Below, one piece after another: positions 48,409 to 57,199 of a stretch of DNA of 64,000 bases. Within the stretch, counting starts at the first letter, position 1. Each line of letters begins with the position of its first letter. The DNA lies in the NCBI RefSeq assembly GCF_040676675.1, contig NZ_JBFAPK010000007.1:159129-223128 (forward strand). Direction: 5' to 3'. The position numbers and the translations under genes were made by a program. A model generated the notes under the pieces. The model ran no database searches. It saw only the letters and a list, made by a program, of their open reading frames with translations, and was not told the DNA's origin. Source of the DNA: JBFAPK01 sp040676675. Lineage in GTDB: Bacteria; Actinomycetota; Actinomycetes; Mycobacteriales; Micromonosporaceae.

Positions 48409-50016
48409 TCAGTCGCGGGCGAGCGTCGGGGTGGTGAGCTGGTCGGTGCCCTTGCCGGCCAGGCAGCGGTAGGTGCGCTCGCCGCTCGTCGCCTCATCCC
48501 GGCTCGGCGGCAGCACCTCCAGCCGCCAGCCGTTCGGGCTCTTCAGGGTGACCAGCAGGAACGTGTTGGGGTCGCAGACCTGGCGTACCGTCGCGTCGGC
48601 CTTGACCGCCTTGTAGTCGTCGGCGGGCAGTTCCCCGGGCACCTCGCCCTCGGCGTAGCTCTCGAAGGTGTGCCGGCCGGTGCAGGGCACCCGGTCGGCC
48701 TGCGCCGCCGTACCCCGCACCAGCACCGGCCCGAAGCACTCCAGTTCCGCCGGGCAGCGGCCCCCGCCGGGCAGCGCGACCAGGCAGTTGGCCAGCGCCC
48801 CGCCGCCGGCCAACGAGGGGACGCTGCGGGGCGTGGTGACGCCCCGGCTGCTCGCGGTGGGCGTCGGGACCCCGGCGCCGGAGCGCGCCACGGCCCAGGC
48901 ACCGGCGGCCGCGCCGGCCATCAGGGCGAACACCCCCAGGCCACCGAGGAACCAGCGCAGCGCCCGGCGGGTCAGCGGGGTCCGTACCGTCGGGGTCTCG
49001 TCGTCGCGGGGCGGGCGGGGCGCCGGGGGCCGGTACGTCGTTCCGGTCCCGCCGCCCGACGGGTACGGGGGCGAGGCCCCGCCACCCGGCGGGTACGGCG
49101 GCGCGCCGCTGACCGGCGTCCGGTAGGGCGGCCCGGAGCTGGGCATGCCCGGGACGGGCGCGCCGGAGGTCGGCGCGATGCCACCGGCCGGGCCGAGCGG
49201 TACCGCGGCGAGCATCGCGCCCAGTTCGGCGGCCGACGGCCGGCGGTCCGGGTCGTTGGCCATCCCCGCGCGCAGCACGTCCAGCAGTGCCCGCGGCACC
49301 CCGGGCAGGTCCGGGATGGGCTGGTGGAAGAGCTCCATGAGGGTGACCAGGCTCGGGTTGCGGTCGGCCTGCCAGCGCGGCGGCTTGCCGTGCATCACCG
49401 CGTAGAGGGTGGCGCAGAGCGCGTACACGTCGACGGCGGGCGAGGGCGGGGCGTGCCGGAACATCTCCGGCGGCGCGTACGCCGGGGTCAGCACCTCCAG
49501 GGTGACCGACGCGTCCCGGACCTCGGCGAGCACCGCCAGGCCGAAGTCGGCGAGCACGGCCGTGTTGAAGCGCTGGTAGAGGATGTTCGCCGGCTTGACG
49601 TCCCGGTGCAGCACGCCCGAGTCGTGCGCGTGGGCGAGCGCGTCGGCGATCTTCACGCCGAGTTCGCGCGCCTCGACCGCGTCCAGGGGCGAGTTGCGCA
49701 TCCGCTCCGCGTACGAGCCGTCGCAGAGTTCCATGATCAGGTACGGGTGCTGGTCCGGGGTCACGCCGACGTCGAAGAGGTCGACGACGTGCGGGTGGGA
49801 CGACATCCGGCCGGCCGCCCGGGCCTCCCGCAGGAACCGGGCCTGGTCCCGCTCGCTGTCCAGGGTGCGGTTCTCCACCTTGACCGCGACCTCGCGCCCC
49901 ACCGACTGCTGGACCGCGCGGTAGACGGTGGCGTAGCCACCCCGGGCAAAGACCTCCAAATCGGTCAGACCAGGCACGGCCGGCAGCGGCAGCGCGCCGG
50001 GCGGGGTATGGGTCAC
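48409..50016 (-). CDS. transmembrane Ser/Thr protein kinase
   Basis: 535 residues. The kinase domain (about 15-270) has the Gly loop FARGGYATVYRAV, VAVKVE with the ATP-binding Lys, HRDVKPANIL (catalytic Asp near 137), LADFGLAV and AYAPPEMF. A Pro/Gly-rich juxtamembrane segment follows (about 285-340), then a membrane helix LGGLGVFALMAGAAAGAWAV. The extracytoplasmic domain of about 150 residues has four Cys (LANCLVALPGGGRCPAELEC...VPCTGRHTF). It resembles DUF4190/septum-associated sensor tails. The start is GTG, with TATTTT 6 nt upstream. Confidence 0.92.
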   Translation of the reverse strand: MTHTPPGALPLPAVPGLTDLEVFARGGYATVYRAVQQSVGREVAVKVENRTLDSERDQARFLREARAAGRMSSHPHVVDLFDVGVTPDQHPYLIMELCDGSYAERMRNSPLDAVEARELGVKIADALAHAHDSGVLHRDVKPANILYQRFNTAVLADFGLAVLAEVRDASVTLEVLTPAYAPPEMFRHAPPSPAVDVYALCATLYAVMHGKPPRWQADRNPSLVTLMELFHQPIPDLPGVPRALLDVLRAGMANDPDRRPSAAELGAMLAAVPLGPAGGIAPTSGAPVPGMPSSGPPYRTPVSGAPPYPPGGGASPPYPSGGGTGTTYRPPAPRPPRDDETPTVRTPLTRRALRWFLGGLGVFALMAGAAAGAWAVARSGAGVPTPTASSRGVTTPRSVPSLAGGGALANCLVALPGGGRCPAELECFGPVLVRGTAAQADRVPCTGRHTFESYAEGEVPGELPADDYKAVKADATVRQVCDPNTFLLVTLKSPNGWRLEVLPPSRDEATSGERTYRCLAGKGTDQLTTPTLARD

Positions 50017-50022
50017 CGTTCG

Positions 50023-50028
50023 AAAATA
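50023..50028 (-). promoter_or_regulatory. -10 hexamer of a probable leaderless promoter (Ser/Thr kinase)
   Basis: On the minus strand TATTTT is followed by CGAACG and the GTG at 50016. The hexamer lies in a rare AT-rich spot. Confidence 0.5.
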
Positions 50029-50128
50029 CCGAAGAGGTGGGACCTTCCGGCGGCCCGCACCGCCGACCGGCCCATACCGGGCCGCGACCGGCGGCTCGAC
50101 GCGCGACGCGACGGGCGGCGGGTGGGGC

Positions 50129-50575
50129 TCACGCCTTCGCCGCTACGATCCCGGCCGGCGTCGCGCCGACCCCGCGCCGCCGGTCGAACCAGAGCCCGGC
50201 GCCCGTGGCCACCGCCCCGATCCCCTCCCAGAGCGCGACGCCGAAGAACCGGTCCGGCGCCACCTCGGTCACCACGAGCGTGGTGAAGACCGTGAAGGTC
50301 AGCAGCCGGAAGAAGACCGAGAAGAGGTGGAACGGCCGCCAGTCGGTGGCCGCGGCGACCAGGTAGTAGACCCCCATGTTCAGCGACGCCATCGACGAGG
50401 CGGCCATGAAGGTACGGGTGTGGTCGCCGGCCGCCCGCTGGTCCGCCGCCAGCACCTGGAAGCCGAGCAGGTTCAGCAGCGCCTCCGGCCGTACCAGACC
50501 GACAATTCCCATTCCCAGCGCGATGATCCCGAACCCGGCCATCGTCCACGACGCGGCGGTGCGGGGCAGCCTCAT
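50129..50575 (-). CDS. small integral membrane protein, four helices
   Basis: 148 residues with hydrophobic segments MAGFGIIALGMGIVGLV, FMAASSMASLNMGVYYLVAA, FSVFFRLLTFTVFTTLVV and LWEGIGAVATGAGLWF. It resembles the small DUF4345-like membrane proteins of actinobacteria, but I cannot assign a function. A GGAGAG site precedes the ATG at 50575. Same strand as the kinase and the large cyclase gene. Confidence 0.7.
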   Translation of the reverse strand: MRLPRTAASWTMAGFGIIALGMGIVGLVRPEALLNLLGFQVLAADQRAAGDHTRTFMAASSMASLNMGVYYLVAAATDWRPFHLFSVFFRLLTFTVFTTLVVTEVAPDRFFGVALWEGIGAVATGAGLWFDRRRGVGATPAGIVAAKA

Positions 50576-50653
50576 CTGTCTCTCCGGTCAGGCAGGAGCG
50601 GCGTGCGTCCACCGTGGACACAGGGTCACGGCGACCGCACAGATCGACCAAGG

Positions 50654-53600
50654 CTAACGTTGTCGCGGCACCGGCGCATCGCCGGTTCCGACAGGAGCAC
50701 CGCCCGATGCGGCCACCTCGCCGAGCCGCGCGCCGACCGGGCCGGGCACGACCACGCGCGAATCCGGTGCGAGGGCTGCGCCGCCCGCCAGGGTCGCGAC
50801 GGCCGCGCCCCCGGGCCCGGCCGCGACGGTCGCGCCGCGTGGCGGGGACCACCGCCGGGCCAGCTGGTCGCGCAGCGCCTCGGCGCCCGGCCGCTCGCTG
50901 ACCTGCTGCGTCGAGTACGCCAACCGGACCGCCTCGTCGGCGGCGGCGATCGCCTCGTCGAGCCGCCCCACCGCCGCCAGCGCCTCGGCCAGCACCTCGG
51001 CGCCGAGCACCTGGCCGCGTACCTCCTCGGTGGGCGACTCGACCGCGCGCCGCGCCCACTCCAGCGCCTCGTCGGCCCGGCCCTGCGCCAGCAGCGCCGA
51101 CGCGTACCGGGCCAGCACGTGCCGGCGCGAGAAGAGCAGCGTGGCGGGGGTCTCCACGTCGACCAGCGGTTCGAGCAGCCGCACGGCGGCGTCCGCGTCG
51201 CCGGCCGCGAGCCGGGCGGTCGCCAGCAGCACGGTCGGTCCGGTACGCACGGGACCCGCCGGGTTCTGCGCCCCGACCGTGTCGAGCACGGCCCGCGCGT
51301 CCCGCTCCGCCCGCGCCACGTCGCCCTGGTCCAGCGCCACGAAGCCGTGCAACGCCCCGGCCAGCCCCATCAGCAACGGGTGCCGGCTCTCGTGGGCGTA
51401 CGCCAGCGCGTCGGTGAGCAGGTCGGCCGCGTGCTCCGGCTCGCCCAGCCCCCGCGCCACGGCGCCGCGTACGACCAGCGCGAAGTTGCGGCCCCAGTCG
51501 TCCGAGGCGGCGGCGAAGTCCCGGTACGCGCGCCGCGCCCCGCGGTCCGCCTCGCCCAGTTCGCCCAGTTCGGCCGCGGCGAACGCCTCGACCGCGCGCA
51601 GCGTGCCCACCGCCCACGCCTCACCGACCCGCTCGCCGAAGGGCAGGAAGATCCGGGCCAGCCGGCGAGTCTCCCGGAGCCGGCCGGCGAGCAGCCGGGC
51701 GAACGCGGTGGTGCCGCGCAACCAGGCCCGCCCGACCGGGTCGCCGAGTTCGGCGAAGAGCCGCGCCGCCCGCCCGAGCACCGCGTCGGTACCGGCGAAG
51801 TCGCCGCGGGTGGTGGTGACCCAGGCCAGGTTCTGCAACGACCACGCCTGCCCGCGCCGGTCGCCGGAGTCGAGGTTGACCTGGTACGCCCCGGCGAAGC
51901 GGCTGCTCGCCTCGGCCAGCCGGCCACCGATGAAGTCGACCATGCCGAGCCGGCGCATCGCCGAGGCGCGCGGGCCGGGCAGGTCCGCGTCGGTGGCCAC
52001 GTGCAGCGCCTCCTGCCAACTGGCCACCGCCCGCTCGTGCTCGCCCAGCGCCTGGTACGCCTGCCCGGCGACGAGCAGCGCCCCGGCCCGGCTCGACACG
52101 TCCTCGCCCGCGTTGGCGCTGATCTTCTCGGCCAGGGCGAGCGACTCGGCCGCGCGGCCCACCTGGAACAGGGCCCGGGCGTGGGTGAGCCGGTCGCAGG
52201 CGCCCAGATTGCCGCCGGCCAGGGCGGCAGCCCGCTCGGCGTACGCCACCGCGGCGGCGGGCTCGCCGGCGGCGAGGGCACGCTGGGCGGCCCGCCCCAG
52301 CGCCGCGATGCCCAGCGGCGCGACCCGGCGGGCCAGCGCGTCGGAGCGGAGCCCGACCGCGTCGGCCAGCGCGGTGGCCCGCTCGACGTGTTCGGCGACG
52401 AAGGCGTCCCGGTCCGCCGGGCTCACCCCGGCCGGGCCCCCGGGTCCGGTCGCGCCGCCCGGGCCGGCCGGCGCCGCCCACTGCGCCAGTACGGCGTGCC
52501 GCTCGGCCAGGTCCGCCTTGCCGATCCCCGCGTACGCGGCCTCGCGCATCAGCGGGGTCGCGAAGACGTACCCGCTGCGGGTGCGGTGCAGCATGCGGCG
52601 TTGCAGCAGCTCCTCGACGGCCCGGTCCAGCTCGACCGCGACCACGGCGGCGGGGCGGCCGTCGAGGCCGGCCCGGCGCTCACGCAGCGCCTCCAGCGTG
52701 CCGGCCGGGACGGTGTCGCCGATGACGGCGGCGTCCCGCAGCACGGAGCGGGCCTCGGCGGGGAGCGCGTCGATGCGCGCGGCGAGCACCGCCGCGAGGT
52801 CGCGGGAGAGCAGCCGGCTGCCCAGCGAGCCGGGCACCAGCCGCCACCAGGCGCCGCCGGAGGCGGCACCGGTCGGGTTGCCCCGCTCCAGCACGGTGGT
52901 GAGGGCCCCGCGCTCCATCAGCAGGGTGACGAGTTCGGCGAGGTAGAACGGGTTTCCCTGGGCGGTGGCGAGCAGCCGGTCGGCGTCGGCCTGGGGCAGC
53001 CGCCCGCCGCCCAGGTACGCGGTGAGCAGCCGGGCCGCGTCCGCGCCGCGCAGCGGCGGCAGGGCGTGCACCTCGGCGTCGGCCACCCGGGTCAGCGCAC
53101 CGGCGGTGCGGACCAGTTCGGGGCGGCCGAGCAGCAGCACCAGCACCGGCCCGGCCAGCCGGGACAGGGTGACGCCGAGCGCGTCGACCGTCTCCGGGGT
53201 GGCGTCGTGCAGGTCGTCGACGATGACCACCAGGGGGCTCTCGGCGGCGAGCGCGCTGAGCAGGTCGGCCACGGCGGCCGGTACCGCCTCGGCGTCGGGG
53301 CCGGGACCGCCGGGGCTCCACTCGCCCTCGGCCGGGACCGCGGCGGAGCCGCCGGGCAGCTCGACGTAGCCGAGCAGGCCGAGGAGCAGATCGGTGGCGA
53401 ACGGCGCCGGGGAGTCCTGGTACCGGGCGAGGCGCTGGCCGAGGCGGCGCAGCCGCTCCTCCGCCACGGGCCGCAGCACGCCGGTCGCCGAGTCGCCGGG
53501 CAGGCCGGTCGCGGCGCGGACCAGGTCGGCCAGCGGGGCGAGCCGGCGGCGCTCGCCGAACGCCGCGCAGCGTACGGTGAGCACCCGCGCGCCGGTGTGC

Positions 53601-54466
53601 GCCGCGTACCGGCCGGGGCCGACGTCGTAGCCGGCGGCGAGCCGCTCGACCTCGGCGGCGAAGCGGGACTTGCCGATCCCCGCCTCGGCCGTCATCAGCA
53701 GCACCCGGGGCTCGCTGCGGTCGACGACCTCGGCGAGCCGGCCGGCCACCCGACCGATCTCGGTCTCCCGCCCGACGAAGGGCGCCTCGTCGCCGAGGCC
53801 GGAGCGGGTACCGGGCGCGTCGAGCAGACCCAGCAGCTCGTACGCCTCGACCGGTTCCCGCTTGCCCTTGAGCCGCAGCGGCCGCAGCTGCCGCCAGGAG
53901 GCGACGCGCCGGGTGGCCGCGGCGGTGCTGGCGCCCGCGTAGACGGCGCCGATCGCGGCGGCGTCGGCGAGCCGGGCGGCCGTGTTGACCGTGTCGCCGA
54001 TGACCGTGTACTCGATGGCGGCCTGGATGCCGGCGACCACGTCACCGGTGTTGAGGCCGACCCGCAGCCCGAGCGGCGCGCCGCCGCCCTGCTCGTCGTC
54101 GAGGACCCGGCGCACCGCGCGCTGCATCGACAGCGCGGCGCGGACCGCCCGCTCGGCGTCGTCCTCGTGCGCGACCGGGGCGCCGAAGACCGCCATGATT
54201 CCGTCGCCGGTGAGCTTGTCGACGTGCCCGCCGAAGGTCTTCACGGCGCCGGCCAGGGCCGCGAGGACCCGGTCGGTGACCGCGCCGACCCGCTCCGGGT
54301 CGAGATCCTCGGACCAGGACGTGAAGTCGGACAAATCACCAAAGAGCACCGTTACCACGCGGCGTTCGGCCGCGGGCAGGGTCGCCGCGGCCGGCAGCGC
54401 GGCGCCACAGTTGTGACAGAACCGCGCGCCGGGTACAGCGACGGTTCCGCACACCGGGCAGGTCAC
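50654..54466 (-). CDS. large signalling ATPase: zinc ribbon, class III adenylate cyclase, AAA and TPR domains
   Basis: 1270 residues. Residues 1-24 hold a zinc ribbon CPVCGTVAVPGARFCHNCG. A class III cyclase domain (about 35-190) follows: VTVLFGDLSDFTSW (metal Asp), GGHVDKLTGDGIMAVFGAP (second Asp), YTVIGDTVNTAARL (Asn/Arg transition-state residues). A P-loop ATPase (about 225-560) has LMTAEAGIGKSRFAAEV and VVIVDDLHDATPETVD. The C-terminal half is TPR-like Ala/Leu helices. This is the plan of actinobacterial AAA-cyclase or LuxR-free MalT-like regulators. The GTG start overlaps the MBL-fold gene stop by 4 bp (GTGA). It could make cAMP for the Crp encoded at 21.5 kb. Confidence 0.88.
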   Translation of the reverse strand: MTCPVCGTVAVPGARFCHNCGAALPAAATLPAAERRVVTVLFGDLSDFTSWSEDLDPERVGAVTDRVLAALAGAVKTFGGHVDKLTGDGIMAVFGAPVAHEDDAERAVRAALSMQRAVRRVLDDEQGGGAPLGLRVGLNTGDVVAGIQAAIEYTVIGDTVNTAARLADAAAIGAVYAGASTAAATRRVASWRQLRPLRLKGKREPVEAYELLGLLDAPGTRSGLGDEAPFVGRETEIGRVAGRLAEVVDRSEPRVLLMTAEAGIGKSRFAAEVERLAAGYDVGPGRYAAHTGARVLTVRCAAFGERRRLAPLADLVRAATGLPGDSATGVLRPVAEERLRRLGQRLARYQDSPAPFATDLLLGLLGYVELPGGSAAVPAEGEWSPGGPGPDAEAVPAAVADLLSALAAESPLVVIVDDLHDATPETVDALGVTLSRLAGPVLVLLLGRPELVRTAGALTRVADAEVHALPPLRGADAARLLTAYLGGGRLPQADADRLLATAQGNPFYLAELVTLLMERGALTTVLERGNPTGAASGGAWWRLVPGSLGSRLLSRDLAAVLAARIDALPAEARSVLRDAAVIGDTVPAGTLEALRERRAGLDGRPAAVVAVELDRAVEELLQRRMLHRTRSGYVFATPLMREAAYAGIGKADLAERHAVLAQWAAPAGPGGATGPGGPAGVSPADRDAFVAEHVERATALADAVGLRSDALARRVAPLGIAALGRAAQRALAAGEPAAAVAYAERAAALAGGNLGACDRLTHARALFQVGRAAESLALAEKISANAGEDVSSRAGALLVAGQAYQALGEHERAVASWQEALHVATDADLPGPRASAMRRLGMVDFIGGRLAEASSRFAGAYQVNLDSGDRRGQAWSLQNLAWVTTTRGDFAGTDAVLGRAARLFAELGDPVGRAWLRGTTAFARLLAGRLRETRRLARIFLPFGERVGEAWAVGTLRAVEAFAAAELGELGEADRGARRAYRDFAAASDDWGRNFALVVRGAVARGLGEPEHAADLLTDALAYAHESRHPLLMGLAGALHGFVALDQGDVARAERDARAVLDTVGAQNPAGPVRTGPTVLLATARLAAGDADAAVRLLEPLVDVETPATLLFSRRHVLARYASALLAQGRADEALEWARRAVESPTEEVRGQVLGAEVLAEALAAVGRLDEAIAAADEAVRLAYSTQQVSERPGAEALRDQLARRWSPPRGATVAAGPGGAAVATLAGGAALAPDSRVVVPGPVGARLGEVAASGGAPVGTGDAPVPRQR

Positions 54467-55296
54467 GGAGTGTCCAACCCGCCGGCCGCCGGCTCGGATT
54501 CCCGATCTTCGCGGCGCAGATACGCCAACTGCGCCCGAACGGACCATTCGGCCGCGGACCGCAGCGACGGGTCGACGTCGGCGTAGACCCGCGCGACCAC
54601 CTCGGCGGGGGTGCTGGCGCCGGCGGCGAGCGCCTGGCGCACCTGGTCGAGCCGGGCCCGCCGGTGGGCCAGGTAGAACCGGGCGGCGACGGCGCAGTCG
54701 GCGAGCGCCGGGCCGTGCCCCGGCAGGGCGGGAATCCCGTCGTACGCGCTGAGCAACTCCAGGCTGTCCAGGTAGTCGCCGAGGTCGCCGTCGGGGTGGG
54801 CGACGATGGTCGTGCCCCGGCCGAGGATGGTGTCGCCGGTGAAGACGGCCTGGTCGCCGTCGCGGTCCACGAGATAGCAGACCGAGTCGCGGGTGTGCCC
54901 GGCGGTGTCCAGCGCGTCGATCTGGAAGCCGAAGCCGGCAAAGCTCTCCAGCGGGTCGAGCCGCTGCGTGCCGACGCAGTACGCCGGGTCGGCGGCGAGC
55001 ACGTGCACCCCGCCGAGCAGTTCGGAGAGGCGACGGGCGCCCTCGACGTGGTCGGGGTGCCCGTGGGTGATCAGGATCAGCCCGATCGGGGCGTACCCGG
55101 CGAGCCGGCCGAGGTGCTCCTCGTCCGCCGGTCCCGGGTCGATGATTATGCCCGATTCATCCGTGGATGCCCGGAGTATCCACGTGTTGGTGCCGTCGAG
55201 GGTCATCGGGCCCGGGTTGTCCGCCCGCACCAGCGTCACCCAGCTCGGCAGCTGGTCCGCCAGCGCCGCCGCGGGCGCCGTCACATGCCCCGTCAT
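54463..55296 (-). CDS. metallo-beta-lactamase-fold hydrolase (Rv3677c-like)
   Basis: 277 residues. The zinc motif ILITHGHPDHVEGA lies near residues 73-86. N-terminal VRADNPGPMTLDGTNTWIL and IIIDPGPADEEHL are typical of LACTB2-like hydrolases. VFTGDTILGRGTTIV (third metal ligand) and ALPGHGPALADC complete the site. A winged-helix-like C-terminus (STPAEVVARVYADVDPSLRS) matches LACTB2-type proteins. In M. tuberculosis the homologue Rv3677c lies right beside crp; here it begins the right-hand conserved block. The ATG at 55296 has TACCAT 7 nt upstream. Confidence 0.92.
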   Translation of the reverse strand: MTGHVTAPAAALADQLPSWVTLVRADNPGPMTLDGTNTWILRASTDESGIIIDPGPADEEHLGRLAGYAPIGLILITHGHPDHVEGARRLSELLGGVHVLAADPAYCVGTQRLDPLESFAGFGFQIDALDTAGHTRDSVCYLVDRDGDQAVFTGDTILGRGTTIVAHPDGDLGDYLDSLELLSAYDGIPALPGHGPALADCAVAARFYLAHRRARLDQVRQALAAGASTPAEVVARVYADVDPSLRSAAEWSVRAQLAYLRREDRESEPAAGGLDTP

Positions 55297-55303
55297 GGCT
55301 GCG

Positions 55304-55309
55304 ATGGTA
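55304..55309 (-). promoter_or_regulatory. -10 hexamer of a probable leaderless promoter (MBL-fold gene)
   Basis: On the minus strand TACCAT is followed by 7 nt and the ATG at 55296. The same promoter may transcribe the overlapping cyclase/AAA gene. Confidence 0.45.
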
Positions 55310-55439
55310 CGACCAGTCACCGAGGGCCGGCTCGTCGGCAAGGCGTCACCGGCGACCGGCCCCCTCCCGTCGCCCCTGGCTGAAGGAGGTTTCCACCCGT
55401 ACGGGGAGGGACCGGTCGAACGCCGGAGCGAGGGTGGCG

Positions 55440-55901
55440 TCAGGCCACCTCGACGATGACCTCCACCTCGACCGGGGCGTCCCGCGGCAGCTCGGCCACG
55501 CCCACCGCGCTGCGCGCGTGCCGGCCCGCCTCCCCGAAGACCGCGCCGAAGAGGTCGGAGGCACCGTTGATGACGCCGGGCTGGCCGGTGAAGCCCTCGG
55601 CCGAGGCGACGAAGCCGGTCACCTTGACGATCTTCACGACGTTCTCCAGGCCGACCAGCGCGTCGACCGCCGCCAGCGCGTTGAGCGCGCACTGCTCGGC
55701 GAGGTCCTTCGCCTGGTCGGCCGAGACGCCCGCGCCGACCTTGCCGGTGGCCAGCAGCTTGCCGTCCACGATCGGCAGCTGGCCGGAGACGTAGACGTGC
55801 CGGCCGGACTGCACCGCCGGTACGTAGCTCGCCAGCGGCGGTACCACCTCGGGCAGGGTCAGTCCCAGCTCGGCCAGCTTGGCGTGCGGCCCGTTGCTCA
55901 T
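55440..55901 (-). CDS. ridA: RidA-family protein (reactive imine deaminase type)
   Basis: 153 residues. The RidA fold shows YVPAVQSGRHVYVSGQLPIV, CALNALAAVDALVGLENVVK and RSAVGVAELPRDAPVEVEVI. The last segment includes the region where RidA enzymes have the active-site Arg (HARSAVGV). It is longer than the classic 130-residue RidA because of the N-terminal SNGPHAKLAELGLTLPEV, a form found in the Rv3678c group. Small enamine/imine hydrolysis is likely; the activity of this subgroup is not certain. Confidence 0.92.
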   Translation of the reverse strand: MSNGPHAKLAELGLTLPEVVPPLASYVPAVQSGRHVYVSGQLPIVDGKLLATGKVGAGVSADQAKDLAEQCALNALAAVDALVGLENVVKIVKVTGFVASAEGFTGQPGVINGASDLFGAVFGEAGRHARSAVGVAELPRDAPVEVEVIVEVA

Positions 55902-55944
55902 GCCCGTCCCCCGTCCACCGGCCGGGTTCCCGCGATCCCCGCGC

Positions 55945-56100
55945 TCACGGCTTGGGCCGCTTGAAGTACGCGACGAGCTGCTCGGAGTTGGGTCCGGGTA
56001 TCACGGCCACCAGCTCCCAGCCGTCCTCGCCCCAGTTGTCGAGGATCTGCTTGGTCGCGTGTACCAGCAGCGGCACCGTGGCGTACTCCCACTTCTGCAT
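55945..56100 (-). CDS. DUF4177-type small conserved protein
   Basis: The 51 residues MQKWEYATVPLLVHATKQIL...DNWGEDGWELVAVIPGP match the compact DUF4177 pattern (WEY, then DNWGxDGWELV). It is a regular neighbour of ridA and the MBL-fold gene in actinobacteria. The role is unknown. The gene lies 43 bp upstream of the RidA start on the same strand. Confidence 0.85.
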   Translation of the reverse strand: MQKWEYATVPLLVHATKQILDNWGEDGWELVAVIPGPNSEQLVAYFKRPKP

Positions 56101-56209
56101 GGCTAGAGGGCTCCCTAATCCGCGGAATCTTCGCCGACAGCCTACGGCCGGGTGCGCCGGGTACGGCCGGGGTGGGCCCACCGGCGCCCGGCCGGCGTCG
56201 CCCCCGGGC

Positions 56210-56746
56210 TCAGGGGCGGTCCCACTGGCGGGGCACCGATCCGCCCTCCGCGCCGACGCCCGGCGCCAGGCCCTCCTCGGCGTCGAGATCGGGGCGGTGA
56301 CCGCAGGCACCGTAATGCTCGTACTGCTGGGGGCAGCGGGACCGGTCCGGCAGCAGCAGGTCGCAGAAGACCCGGTGCCGGTTGTTCTGGTCGTCCGCGG
56401 TGGAGACCGTCGTCTCGCCCGGGTCCAGCTCGTGCAGGAAGGCGAGCGAGCCGGCCACCGTGTACGCCAGCCGGGTGGCCGCGGCGAGGTCGTGCACCCG
56501 GATCGGCAGGTGGATCACGTAGCCCGGTTCGTCGTCCTCCCGCCCGCCGGGGGCCCGGCCGGCGGTATGTGGCGGCGGCCGGAAGTGCTGCAACGGATCG
56601 GAGCCGCGCCGGTACGAGCGTTCGTTGAGCGGCATGGCGGCCGGCGCGCCGTCGCCGTCGGCGGTCGTACCCGGGGACCGCTGCGGCTGCTGCCGCTGGC
56701 TCGTTTCGACGTGTGTACGCGCGTAGTTGTCCACGTGGTCGCGCAT
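56210..56746 (-). CDS. hypothetical actinobacterial protein (178 aa)
   Basis: The product starts MRDHVDNYARTHVETSQRQQ with a polar, probably disordered first 80 residues. A more ordered middle follows: YVIHLPIRVHDLAAATRLAY then TVAGSLAFLHELDPGETTVS. A short Cys cluster (RVFCDLLLPDRSRCPQQYEH, then YGACGHRPD) could bind zinc. No family recognised. A good GGAGGCACCGC site precedes ATG 56746. Divergent from the Thr/Pro-rich membrane protein gene. Confidence 0.6.
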   Translation of the reverse strand: MRDHVDNYARTHVETSQRQQPQRSPGTTADGDGAPAAMPLNERSYRRGSDPLQHFRPPPHTAGRAPGGREDDEPGYVIHLPIRVHDLAAATRLAYTVAGSLAFLHELDPGETTVSTADDQNNRHRVFCDLLLPDRSRCPQQYEHYGACGHRPDLDAEEGLAPGVGAEGGSVPRQWDRP

Positions 56747-57199
56747 GCGGTGCCTCCGGGCGTCGGGTCGGGCGGATGGTCGGCGCCGGATTCGCATTTT
56801 CCGGCACTAACTCCTACAACTACTGACAGTAGGGACATTCACCTAGGAGTACAACCTGACGCGCGTCGGCCGCGCCCCACCGAGTTCCTGGCCGGGGCCC
56901 GGCTCGTTCCTGGGCGAGGTGCCAGCTCGTTCCTCGCCGGGGCCCGGGTTCGACGGCGCCGCCGAGCGCGTGGCGGCCCGCCGCCCCGGGCCGAAAGGCC
57001 CGGCCCGGGGGCGCGGCCCGGACCGTCCGGGTGCGTCCCTTCGCTCGGTGCTACGCGTCGGGGCGCGGGCGCTACGCTCTCCGTCGAGCGGGCCCACGCC
57101 CGCCCGCCAGAGGCGATCACCGTTGCCGACGGGCGGTGCGTTGCCGACGGGCGGTGAGCCGGCCGGAGCACCGAACGGCGGTCCAACCGGGGGGAGAAC
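56747..57199. promoter_or_regulatory. 453-bp divergent intergenic region
   Basis: Near the minus-strand gene it contains CTACTGaCAGTAG (56820-56832), a perfect 6-1-6 palindrome, enclosed by ACTCCTA (56810-56816) and TAGGAGT (56844-56850). This cluster has low GC for the window and is the best operator candidate. Further right are scattered repeats of GCTCGTTCCT and a duplicated GTTGCCGACGGGCGGTG (about 57122-57158). I see no gene. Confidence 0.45.

Noticed and set aside
50327..54586. 1419-codon plus-strand frame opposite the cyclase-AAA gene
   Set aside because: Antisense artefact of GC-rich codon use; no domain is visible, while the minus strand has clear cyclase and AAA motifs.
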